Shown: piece after piece, positions 1 to 7,462 of the stretch
Layout of the letters: every line of letters begins with the position of its first letter
How positions within the stretch are numbered: the stretch's first letter is position 1
Assembly (NCBI GenBank): GCA_964532965.1
Contig: CAZHJE010000003.1
Coordinates: 1 to 38,814 of the forward strand
Source: CAZHJE01 sp964532965
GTDB taxonomy: Bacteria; Patescibacteriota; WWE3; UBA101185; UBA10185
Length of the DNA stretch: 38,814 bases
Direction of reading: 5' to 3'
Notes under the pieces: generated by a model
Database searches by the model: none
Told to the model about the DNA's origin: nothing
The model's input: only the letters and a program-made list of their open reading frames with translations
Made by a program: the position numbers and the translations under genes

Positions 1-96
1 GTATCTATGCATTCTCTAATATTCATTTGTCTAATATGTTTCTGAACTTATTCAGTGGGATTTTACGTAAAACAGTTCAACAAAATATAGTGGATT

Positions 97-1746
97 CTAC
101 GCGAGTAACGCACGGTAAAAGGCATCTTTTTGACTAGGTTCCACAGGCAATAACTTTAACTCACTATTTTTAATCATATACGCAGTCTTTATATTAATAC
201 TACTAAGAAACTCAACATTATGTGAAACAACAATTATTGCACCTCTAAAAAGATTAAGTGCCTTAACTAAAACATTTGTAGTCTCAATGTCCAAATTATT
301 TGTAGGTTCATCTAACACAATTAAATCTATTGGAAAAGCACTTATCATTGCAAAAATAAGCCTCACCATCTCACCACCGCTTAAATCTTTACCTAACCTA
401 TTCATATCCAACTCGCTTTTAAACTGCATTTTACCTAGCTGTTCCTTTGCTTTAAAATCTGTCATTTCTTTGTCATACTTTTGAAGGTTTTCTATTAAAC
501 TTAAGTTGGGATCTATTAGGCTATAGTGTTGGTCAATATACACCCAAGATAAATTGCTACCTACATATACATCTCCCATTAATCTTATCGCATCGTCTTC
601 TATGTCATTACCAGTTTCGGCTTTTGATTGCTGTTTATCTAAAATAGCTCTTAACAATGTAGTTTTTCCAGAACCATTATTGCCTGCGAGCACTACTCTA
701 TCACCAAAAGATACTTTCAAATTAATTTTTTTAATAATTGAAACATCCTTAATTAATAACTGTGCATTTTTTACCTCAAAAATAGTTCTATTTGTTTGAT
801 CTTTTACATTCTTGAAATTAACAAATGCCAAATGTCTAGTATCAATTTCTGTATCTTCTAATTGTTGTTGTGTTTGCTCTACTATTTTTTCCAAAAGCAA
901 GTTTGTTGACCGCTGAGAGCTTTGCGCTGCGTTCTTACCATCGCTAAAGAGTTTTTTTTCTAAACTACCTTTTATAAATGCTCTTTTTGCCTGATTTGCC
1001 TTTTTTGCAGCTTTTTCTATATGTTTTTCTTCTTGTTCTTTGGCTTTATTTAGCTTTTTTTCGGCCACATCACGCTGTTTTTTTATCCCACGAAGATGTA
1101 GCGCTTTCTGTTCTTTATAAAAATCATAGTTTCCCCCATACGATGTTATTTTTTTATTTTCTAATTCCCAAATTGTTGTAACTACATTATTTAAAAAATA
1201 CACATCATGTGAAACTAGAACAAATGTATATCTACTTTTTTTATTCTCATTTATAAAATCAATAAGTGTACGAATAGTTGCAACATCTAAGTGGTTAGTG
1301 GGTTCGTCGAGTACCAAAACATCAGGTGAATGCTTAATTGCAATTGATAAATTCACCTTCATAAATTCGCCCCCACTTAATGTTCTAATATCTCTTTCGA
1401 CATCTAGCGAGACTTTAAAAGTATTTTCTAATTCTGCTAAAACTTCCCACCAGTCTTCATAATGCTTGGATATATACTCATACAACTTAATACTCTGTCT
1501 TTTAGAATCTAAATCTAACTGTGGTACATAATAGGTTTTACAATTAATTGCTTGAGTTCCGTTATCTAGCTTTAATTCCCCACACAATATTTTTAAAAGT
1601 GTACTTTTTCCGCTTCCGTTTGCGCCTACAATTGCTATAACGTTCCCCTTTTTCACACTCAATTTCAAATCTTCAAACAAATAATCCGCACCAGGGTATT
1701 TAAATGCCACATTATTTAGTTGTATTAGTACTTTGTCTTCTATCAC
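97..1746 (-). CDS. ABC-F family ATPase (ribosome-associated)
   Basis: Two ABC ATPase domains in one soluble chain with no membrane segments, which is the ABC-F layout (translation factors or antibiotic-target protection). Walker A GANGSGKST lies at about residues 41-49 and a second, GNNGSGKTT, starts at about 355. Both LSGGE signatures and both Walker B motifs (VLDEPTNHLD, VLDEPTNNLD) are intact. Between the domains, at about 220-300, is a charged Lys/Glu/Ala-rich helical linker, as expected for the P-site-tRNA interaction motif. I place the start at the GTG at 1746, giving 549 aa. The frame is open upstream to a TTG at 1845, but those 33 residues lie outside the ABC fold, and an extended -10 (TGaTAAAAT) sits 7 nt before the GTG. 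Divergent from the gene at 1922. The sub-type within ABC-F cannot be decided by eye. Confidence 0.93.
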   Translation of the reverse strand: MIEDKVLIQLNNVAFKYPGADYLFEDLKLSVKKGNVIAIVGANGSGKSTLLKILCGELKLDNGTQAINCKTYYVPQLDLDSKRQSIKLYEYISKHYEDWWEVLAELENTFKVSLDVERDIRTLSGGEFMKVNLSIAIKHSPDVLVLDEPTNHLDVATIRTLIDFINENKKSRYTFVLVSHDVYFLNNVVTTIWELENKKITSYGGNYDFYKEQKALHLRGIKKQRDVAEKKLNKAKEQEEKHIEKAAKKANQAKRAFIKGSLEKKLFSDGKNAAQSSQRSTNLLLEKIVEQTQQQLEDTEIDTRHLAFVNFKNVKDQTNRTIFEVKNAQLLIKDVSIIKKINLKVSFGDRVVLAGNNGSGKTTLLRAILDKQQSKAETGNDIEDDAIRLMGDVYVGSNLSWVYIDQHYSLIDPNLSLIENLQKYDKEMTDFKAKEQLGKMQFKSELDMNRLGKDLSGGEMVRLIFAMISAFPIDLIVLDEPTNNLDIETTNVLVKALNLFRGAIIVVSHNVEFLSSINIKTAYMIKNSELKLLPVEPSQKDAFYRALLA

Positions 1747-1753
1747 AAGCCTT

Positions 1754-1762
1754 ATTTTATCA
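1754..1762 (-). promoter_or_regulatory. Extended -10 of the ABC-F gene
   Basis: TGaTAAAAT on the minus strand, followed by 7 nt and the GTG at 1746. With a normal -10 to +1 distance, transcription would start at or next to the start codon, so the mRNA should be leaderless. This is also the main argument for the shortened ABC-F start. Confidence 0.6.
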
Positions 1763-1854
1763 GGAATAGCAATAAATATACAATTTTCAGATTCAACTCC
1801 AATAAAGTGAATTAGTCGTAGTATAAACTTATATATTAAAAACAATGCACCACA

Positions 1855-1883
1855 TTGACACTATAGGGTACTTATAGTAGAAT
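1855..1883 (+). promoter_or_regulatory. Consensus sigma70-type promoter
   Basis: TTGACA (1855-1860), a 17-nt spacer, then TAGAAT (1878-1883). The -35 is perfect and the -10 matches 5 of 6. It reads toward the gene at 1922 and would leave a leader of about 30 nt, so this operon head is not leaderless. Confidence 0.75.
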
Positions 1884-1921
1884 GCTGAAGTTAAATATAT
1901 CCAGCCCAATAACAAACTAAT

Positions 1922-2605
1922 ATGCAAATAGAAGATAATAAAACAAATCAGCTAGCTGATATAATAGAAAGTTCATCACATATCGCAATAATACCTTCAA
2001 AAATTGGGCAAGATGATTCTTTTGCCGCTGCTGTAGGATTATATTATGCGCTACTTCAAAAATACAGTAGTGAAGAATATTGTCTTAAAGATTTTAAATT
2101 TATTTTTTTTGGTAAAGTGCCAGATGGTTGTAAAAATCTTATACAAGCAACTGAAATTGCAGATAATTTGGACGAACGAGATTTAATTGTTTCTATAGAT
2201 TATTCTGGAACATATGCTAATAAAGTTCACTATTCTACTGAAAATGATATATTGCAAGTAAAAATAAGCCCAGTTCCAAAAGATTATGAACTTAGTCGAA
2301 TTAGATCTAAAGTAGTTGGTTTTAACTTCGATTTAATAATTACTATTGGTGCTAGAGAGTTGGAAGATTTAGGTCCAATATATAGCAGATTGAAAGACGA
2401 AATACACAGTGCCAAAGTAATTAACTTTGATAATTCTAATGCCAATAAAAGATTTGGCACCCTAAACATAATCGATGCCGAGGCCGATACATTTAGTTCA
2501 CTGATATTTAAGAAACTATCAGAGTTATCTATTGTTCCAAATAAAAAAGCGGCAACTGCGTTACTTTATGGAATAACATACAGAGAGGGTGTAAGCGTTA
2601 ATTAG
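1922..2605 (+). CDS. Degenerate DHH-family protein (catalytic residues lost)
   Basis: 227 aa resembling the N-terminal DHH domain of NrnA/RecJ-type phosphoesterases in layout, but the metal-binding motifs are eroded. The expected HxxPDGDAxGS is IPSKIGQDDSFAAAVG, without the His. The DHH triad position reads INFDNSNANKRFG. One acidic motif remains as VSIDYSG. The C-terminal DHHA1 domain with its GGGH loop is absent. Activity is therefore unlikely by inference, and a binding or structural role is possible. An intact family member lies at 23229-24293. A near-consensus promoter at 1855-1883 drives it, and rpsO follows 43 nt later with its own promoter. Family assignment is moderate, function unknown. 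Confidence 0.7.
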   Translation: MQIEDNKTNQLADIIESSSHIAIIPSKIGQDDSFAAAVGLYYALLQKYSSEEYCLKDFKFIFFGKVPDGCKNLIQATEIADNLDERDLIVSIDYSGTYANKVHYSTENDILQVKISPVPKDYELSRIRSKVVGFNFDLIITIGARELEDLGPIYSRLKDEIHSAKVINFDNSNANKRFGTLNIIDAEADTFSSLIFKKLSELSIVPNKKAATALLYGITYREGVSVN

Positions 2606-2608
2606 TGG

Positions 2609-2637
2609 TTGATTATTAAGGCATTCACTGATAAAAT
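2609..2637 (+). promoter_or_regulatory. rpsO promoter
   Basis: TTGATT (2609-2614), a 17-nt spacer ending in TGa, then TAAAAT (2632-2637). It is followed by AAAGGAG and the rpsO ATG at 2649, with 11 nt between -10 and ATG. The predicted +1 falls inside the Shine-Dalgarno sequence, so it is unclear whether the SD is transcribed from this promoter. Confidence 0.6.
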
Positions 2638-2648
2638 AAAGGAGCTTT

Positions 2649-2918
2649 ATGGCACTACAAAAAAAACAAAAAGATCAAATAATCAAAGAGCATCAACTTC
2701 ATGACGGTGACACAGGATCACCAGAAGTTCAGATTGCACTCCTTGTTAACAAGATAGAGCAGTTGTCTGAGCACCTTAAATTACATAAGAAAGATGTGCA
2801 CTCAAGAAGAGGGCTTCTTCAGATGGTAAATAAAAGACGAAGACTTCTTGAATTCTTAAAGAAAAAAGGTGAAGAAAGATATACTAAGTTTGTAGAAAAG
2901 CTAGAAGTAACAAAGTAA
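2649..2918 (+). CDS. rpsO: 30S ribosomal protein S15
   Basis: 89 aa, the normal full length for S15, which binds the central domain of 16S rRNA and forms bridges to the 50S subunit. The hallmark DTGSPEVQ and the basic HSRRGLLQMVNKRRRLL helix are present. The start follows AAAGGAG with 5-nt spacing. It precedes pnp, an order conserved in many bacteria. Confidence 0.97.
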   Translation: MALQKKQKDQIIKEHQLHDGDTGSPEVQIALLVNKIEQLSEHLKLHKKDVHSRRGLLQMVNKRRRLLEFLKKKGEERYTKFVEKLEVTK

Positions 2919-2952
2919 AGTTTAGTTAAATTTAAGTCGGGAAAGTTATTTA

Positions 2953-3015
2953 GTGATTAGATCGAGGACTAAAATACATAAAAGTTTTGTGTTTTTTATC
3001 TCTTTATTTAATCAC
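2953..3015 (+). promoter_or_regulatory. pnp leader with a possible long-range stem
   Basis: The 122-nt rpsO-pnp spacer holds a 7-bp perfect pairing, GTGATTA (2953-2959) with TAATCAC (3009-3015), enclosing an A/T-rich loop that ends in a T6 run. In other bacteria the pnp leader is the target of RNase III/PNPase autoregulation. That role here is an analogy. I see no clear -10 6-7 nt before the pnp ATG. Confidence 0.25.
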
Positions 3016-3040
3016 ATAACACATTCCGCAAAGTAAATAA

Positions 3041-5233
3041 ATGAATAAAATCATAAAAAATGAAACCATGTTTGCTGGTAAAAAATTAATGCTTGAAACA
3101 GGCGAACTTGCTAACCAAGCCAATCTTGCAGTTAAGGCAACGTATGGAGACACAGTAGTTCTCGCAACAGTTGTGGCAGGAAAAGCAGCTCCAGAAATAG
3201 ATTTCTTCCCACTAACAGTTTCGTACGAAGAAAAACTATATGCAAGTGGAATAATTAAGAGTTCCAGATTTGTAAAACGTGACGGTAAACCAACCGATGA
3301 CGCAGTTATAACACGTAGGCTTATAGATCATGCAATTAGACCGCTTTTTCCAAAAGGCTATATGGATGAAGTACAAATCATACTTACAGTACTTTCTTTA
3401 GATGAAGATGCAGACCCAGAGTTTTTATCTCTTATCGCAACATCAGCAGCTCTTCACGCCTCAAACATACCATGGAACGGGCCGATGGTATCTACAAAGG
3501 TAGGATTTATAAACGAAGATTATGTGTTAAACCCATCAAAAAAAACTATAAATGAGCATTCAGAACTTGACATGACTGTATCTTTTGTTGGAGAAGATAA
3601 AAAGTTTTTAGCAACAGAAACAGAGGCCGGTAATCTAGCAGAGACAATGATATTAGGAGCAATAGAATTTGCAAGAAATAATATTGATAATCTTTATGCA
3701 CTAATAATTGAATTTGCAAAAAATGTGAACCCTCAAAATATAAAATATGAATACGAATCAAAGAATCTTGATGATGAAACACTCAAAGTGCTTGGTGAAA
3801 GCATTGGAGAACGTGCAAATGAGTTATTAGTTCTTGAAGATAAAAATGACCTATCAACAAAAAAGGCAGAACTCTTAGCCGAACTCTACGAAAAATACGA
3901 AGGCGTCTATAAAAAAACAGATATGGAAACGGCATTAGCAAAAAACATGAAAAGTGCCTTTGTGCAAAAAGTAATGGTCGATAAACAAAGAGTAGATGGA
4001 AGAGCTTTTGACGAAATTAGAGATATATCTGCCCAAATTGGAGTACTTCCTAGAACACATGGAAGTGGTCTTTTTAATAGAGGCGCAACGCAAGTATTAA
4101 CAGTTACAACTCTTGGTAGTCCCGCGCTTGAACAACTAATACAAGATATGTATGGTGAAAGATCAAAGAGATACATTCATTACTATAACTTTCCACCATT
4201 TAGTACTGGTGAAACAGGAAGACTTGGCGGTGCAAAACCAAGAGAAATAGGACACGGCATGCTCGCGGAAAAAGCACTAAGACCCGTGATACCTACACAA
4301 GAAGAGTTTCCATATACAATACTTTTAATGTCCGAAACATTAGCGTCAGATGGTTCAAGTTCGATGGCAGCTACTTGTGCTTCTACATTAGCATTAATGG
4401 ACGCAGGGGTGCCAATTAAAGCTATGGTAGCAGGTATTGCAATAGGCCTTGTCACAAACGAGGATCAAACCCAATACGAAATATTAACAGATATACGTGG
4501 TATAGAAGATGGCTTTGGATACATGGACTTTAAGATGACGGGTACAAAAACAGGTGTTACTGCAATTCAGGTAGATTTAAAGCTTCCTGGTATTCCAATG
4601 GAATTACTACCTAAAATTATCGAACAATCTAAAAAAGCACGTGTACAGATTTTAGAAGTAATGGAAAAAACCATTGCAGAACCTAAAAAAGAACTTAGTA
4701 AATATGCACCAAAAATTGCAACGCTTAAAATTGATCCTGCAAAAATTGGTATGGTTATCGGATCAGGGGGAAAGACCATAAGAGAAATACAAACTAAAAG
4801 TGGTGCTGAACTTAACATTGATGAAGAAGGCAATGTGTTCATATCCGCATACGACCCAATCGCACTTCAGAAAGCTATTGATATTGTTACAGGCATGTTA
4901 AAAGACCCTGAAATTGGTGAGATATACGAAGGTAAAATTGAAGAGATAGTAGATTTTGGTGCATTTGTAGAGATTTTGCCAGGTAAAACAGGACTTTTAC
5001 ATGTTAGCGAAATTGCACATGGCTTTGTAAAAAATGTTAGAGACTACCTAAAAGTTGGTGACATTGTCAAAGTTAAAGTCATAGAAAAAAATGGTGATGG
5101 GAAGATCTCACTTTCGAAAAAGGCTCTAGAACCAAATCCATATCCAAATGAAGAAACAGACAATAGACAAAAAGGTGGTAAAAGATTTGAGAGTAATAAC
5201 AGAGATAACAGACGTTTTACCAAAAGACGCTAA
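3041..5233 (+). CDS. pnp: Polyribonucleotide nucleotidyltransferase (PNPase)
   Basis: 730 aa, full length. It performs phosphorolytic 3'-5' RNA degradation as a trimeric ring. Domain order: RNase PH-like 1 (about 10-140, with SSRFVKRDGKPTDDAV and RLIDHAIRPLFP), a helical linker, the catalytic RNase PH-like 2 (about 315-545, with GTGETGRLGGAKPREIGHG and the catalytic DxK at D512/K514), KH (GSGG loop at 574-577) and S1 (from about 626, VDFGAFVEILPGKTGLLHVSEI). The tail is short, basic and Asn/Arg-rich. No Shine-Dalgarno precedes the ATG, and nearby downstream ATGs are possible starts. It lies in an RNA-turnover neighbourhood with a Nudix hydrolase and RNase J. Confidence 0.97.
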   Translation: MNKIIKNETMFAGKKLMLETGELANQANLAVKATYGDTVVLATVVAGKAAPEIDFFPLTVSYEEKLYASGIIKSSRFVKRDGKPTDDAVITRRLIDHAIRPLFPKGYMDEVQIILTVLSLDEDADPEFLSLIATSAALHASNIPWNGPMVSTKVGFINEDYVLNPSKKTINEHSELDMTVSFVGEDKKFLATETEAGNLAETMILGAIEFARNNIDNLYALIIEFAKNVNPQNIKYEYESKNLDDETLKVLGESIGERANELLVLEDKNDLSTKKAELLAELYEKYEGVYKKTDMETALAKNMKSAFVQKVMVDKQRVDGRAFDEIRDISAQIGVLPRTHGSGLFNRGATQVLTVTTLGSPALEQLIQDMYGERSKRYIHYYNFPPFSTGETGRLGGAKPREIGHGMLAEKALRPVIPTQEEFPYTILLMSETLASDGSSSMAATCASTLALMDAGVPIKAMVAGIAIGLVTNEDQTQYEILTDIRGIEDGFGYMDFKMTGTKTGVTAIQVDLKLPGIPMELLPKIIEQSKKARVQILEVMEKTIAEPKKELSKYAPKIATLKIDPAKIGMVIGSGGKTIREIQTKSGAELNIDEEGNVFISAYDPIALQKAIDIVTGMLKDPEIGEIYEGKIEEIVDFGAFVEILPGKTGLLHVSEIAHGFVKNVRDYLKVGDIVKVKVIEKNGDGKISLSKKALEPNPYPNEETDNRQKGGKRFESNNRDNRRFTKRR

Positions 5234-5241
5234 TATTTTAG

Positions 5242-5250
5242 TGGTACAAT
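5242..5250 (+). promoter_or_regulatory. Extended -10, leaderless start at 5257
   Basis: TGgTACAAT followed by 6 nt and the ATG at 5257. No Shine-Dalgarno is present in the 24-nt gap after pnp. Confidence 0.6.
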
Positions 5251-5256
5251 TTAACT

Positions 5257-6318
5257 ATGTCTAATGATAAGTTCATTTTTGACGAGTTAAACTCGTTAGC
5301 AAAAAAAGTACAAAACACCGAAGGATTGCCCGAGGACTTAACCGCAAGACTCAATCAAATGCTTCAACGCCTAAATAGAATGGCAGAGTTGGGGCATTAC
5401 GCGTCTGAGTTTGATACCCTCTCAAGATACATTGACGTAGTGACTGAAATACCATGGAACACACGAAGTGAGGATAGTCTTGATCTACAAAATGCTAAAC
5501 AAATTCTTGATAAAAACCATTATGGAATTAATTGGGTAAAAGATAGAATACTAGAATATCTTGCGACAATGATCCTAATTAAAAAAAGACGGGAAAATGA
5601 ATTTGGGAAAGCCCCAATACTACTACTGGTTGGGCTTCAGGGTATTGGTAAAACTACGCTCGCAATGTCGATTGCCGAAACTTTGAAAAGGCGGTTTGTT
5701 CGCATTTCTATTGGGGCCTTAGGCTCGCCGTTAGAGCTTAGAGGCAGAAGTAAGGTATTCCCAGAAGCTGAACCCGGACAAATTATTAAAGCGTTAATAA
5801 AAACTAACGTTAAAAATCCAGTAATCTTGCTAGACGAAATAGAAAAAGCAGCGGGAGAACAAGGATTAAGAGCAGATATTATGGCAGCGCTTCTCGAGAT
5901 ACTCGATCCAAACCAAAATTCAACATTTAGAGATCATTATATCGATTTTCCGGTTGACTTGTCGGAAGTGCTTTTTGTATGTTCGGCAAATAATACTGGT
6001 AATATTTCTGCAGCTCTTATGGATAGGCTAGAAGTAATTAAAATGCCAGCATACACAGACGAAGAAAAAATAGTTATCGCAAGAGATTATCTTTTACCAA
6101 AAGTAATTGAGAAAGCAGGATTGAATAATGAAGAACTAGAAATAGACCCTAGTTTGTGGCCAAATATTGTTAGGCCGTTTGGGTTTGATAGTGGAATACG
6201 AAGTTTAAACAGAACACTTGACGCAATCGCAAGAAAGGTAGCAAAGGAAATAGTAGAAGACAAAACCAAAAAAGTCTATCTCAATCAAGATAACCTCAAA
6301 TACTATTTACCTAAATAA
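5257..6318 (+). CDS. Lon-like AAA+ ATPase module without protease domain
   Basis: 353 aa covering only the middle of Lon. It starts in the region just before the ATPase (SRYIDVVTEIPWNT, then LDKNHYGINWVKDRILEYLA, both Lon-like). It continues with Walker A GLQGIGKTT (126-134), the Lon hallmark region FVRISIGALGSPLELRGRSK, Walker B ILLDEIEKA (D193, E194), LLEILDPNQNSTFRDHYID, sensor 1 SANNTG and sensor 2 GIRSLNRTLD. It ends where the Ser-Lys protease domain would begin, and the N-terminal substrate-binding domain is also missing. The stop is followed directly by the Nudix gene (TAA-T-ATG), so there is no sign of a split gene. Inference: an unfoldase or remodelling ATPase that may partner another protein. 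The substrate is unknown. Confidence 0.88.
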   Translation: MSNDKFIFDELNSLAKKVQNTEGLPEDLTARLNQMLQRLNRMAELGHYASEFDTLSRYIDVVTEIPWNTRSEDSLDLQNAKQILDKNHYGINWVKDRILEYLATMILIKKRRENEFGKAPILLLVGLQGIGKTTLAMSIAETLKRRFVRISIGALGSPLELRGRSKVFPEAEPGQIIKALIKTNVKNPVILLDEIEKAAGEQGLRADIMAALLEILDPNQNSTFRDHYIDFPVDLSEVLFVCSANNTGNISAALMDRLEVIKMPAYTDEEKIVIARDYLLPKVIEKAGLNNEELEIDPSLWPNIVRPFGFDSGIRSLNRTLDAIARKVAKEIVEDKTKKVYLNQDNLKYYLPK

Positions 6319-6319
6319 T

Positions 6320-6844
6320 ATGCTTAAACCTAATTTAGAAGAGCTTGATAAAAAAAGACATGAAGGTTTTAGACCAGGATTTGTGTTTTGTTTTATAAAA
6401 GACGAAAAGCTTCTTTTGCTTTATAAAAGAGATTACATGTGTTGGCTAATACCTCAAGAGGGTATAGAACCAAATGAAGACCTAGAAAGCGCAAGGGATA
6501 GAGGTATTCGCGAAGAAATGGGACAAGAGTTTTTAGGTTATTGCGAGCAGGGATTCGAATTAGTGTTTGAAGATCGTATTGAATTTTCGCAAAATAAGCA
6601 AAACAGTAGAGATTTATATACAAATAACGGCACTAAAGTTTGGATGAAAGGAAAATACTACTATTATATTGTAGTAAAGAACCACAGCATAAATATTAAT
6701 TTGCAAGATACAGAATTTGATTTTGCAAATTGGGTAGACTATAAGACAGCAAAGTATCTCAACAGTAAAATGCAACAAAAAAATAAGCGCGAGATATTTG
6801 ACAAAGTTTTAGACACTCTTAAGAGCAAAGGATATTTAAAATGA
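6320..6844 (+). CDS. Nudix hydrolase, RppH-like, with degenerate Nudix box
   Basis: 174 aa. The N-terminal RPGFVFCFIKDEKLLLLYKR and CWLIPQEGIEPNE match the start of RppH-type Nudix enzymes, which remove pyrophosphate from RNA 5' ends or hydrolyse dinucleoside polyphosphates. The box at about 47-68 deviates from GX5EX7REUXEEXGU: the first Gly is E47 and the first Glu of REUXEE is G62 (RGIREEMG). The last two Glu (E65, E66) remain. G62 replaces a metal-ligand position, so activity may be reduced or altered. Start by TAA-T-ATG coupling to the Lon-like gene; the stop overlaps the UDG start (ATGA). If transcripts are often leaderless, 5'-end processing by this enzyme and RNase J could matter, but that link is inference. 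Confidence 0.82.
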   Translation: MLKPNLEELDKKRHEGFRPGFVFCFIKDEKLLLLYKRDYMCWLIPQEGIEPNEDLESARDRGIREEMGQEFLGYCEQGFELVFEDRIEFSQNKQNSRDLYTNNGTKVWMKGKYYYYIVVKNHSININLQDTEFDFANWVDYKTAKYLNSKMQQKNKREIFDKVLDTLKSKGYLK

Positions 6845-7461
6845 TTAAAAAAAACAAAAAAGAAGCATTAGATAATCTTGAAAAAATAATAAAAAACTGC
6901 AAAAAATGTTCCTTATGCGAAACAGCAAAAAATGCTGTACCTGGAGAAGGCAATTTTGAAAGTGAAATAGTATTTATTGGAGAAGCACCAGGTGCAAAAG
7001 AAGATGAAACAGGGAGTCCATTCGTAGGACGCGCTGGAAAGCTATTAGAAGCACTTCTCGAAAAAATAAAACTCAAAAGAAGTGATGTCTGGATTGGTAA
7101 TGTTATTAAGCATAGACCACCAAACAATAGAGATCCTCTGCCAATAGAAATTGCTGCCTGCGAAGGATATCTAGCCAAGCAACTTGATATAATAAATCCA
7201 AACTTAGTAGTAACACTGGGAAGATTTGCTATGAATTATTTTTATAAAGATGGGAAAATAACACATGACCACGGACAGCTTATTAAAACATCTAAATGTT
7301 ACATATATCCTTTATATCACCCCGCGGCAGCACTTAGAAATACAACGTTTGCAAAAACGCTTGTACAAGATTTTATTAAAATACCAAAAATGCTTGAGGA
7401 AATTAAAAGTTTAAAAAATTTAGAAAAAGCGGATACTAGGACAAATCCGTTAGGAATATAA
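6841..7461 (+). CDS. Uracil-DNA glycosylase, family 4-like (Fe-S type)
   Basis: 206 aa. It removes uracil from DNA in base excision repair. Motif 1 is GEAPGAKEDETGSPFVGRAG (47-66), motif 3 is HPAAALRN, and the HRPPNNRDP segment is typical of family 4. The family uses four Cys for a 4Fe-4S cluster. Here C20, C23 and C107 are present, but the position normally Cys in KCRPP is His (H91). C26 is an extra nearby Cys. The cluster may be His-ligated, use another Cys, or be lost. Overlaps the Nudix gene by 4 nt and is followed by RNase J after TAA-A-ATG. Confidence 0.9.
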   Translation: MIKKNKKEALDNLEKIIKNCKKCSLCETAKNAVPGEGNFESEIVFIGEAPGAKEDETGSPFVGRAGKLLEALLEKIKLKRSDVWIGNVIKHRPPNNRDPLPIEIAACEGYLAKQLDIINPNLVVTLGRFAMNYFYKDGKITHDHGQLIKTSKCYIYPLYHPAAALRNTTFAKTLVQDFIKIPKMLEEIKSLKNLEKADTRTNPLGI

Positions 7462-7462
7462 A

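Noticed and set aside
61..72. TTTTACGTAAAA palindrome downstream of the ABC-F gene, with CTGAA/TTCAG hairpin at 43-56, as terminator
   Set aside because: Short stems without a T-tract in the minus direction; too weak to call.
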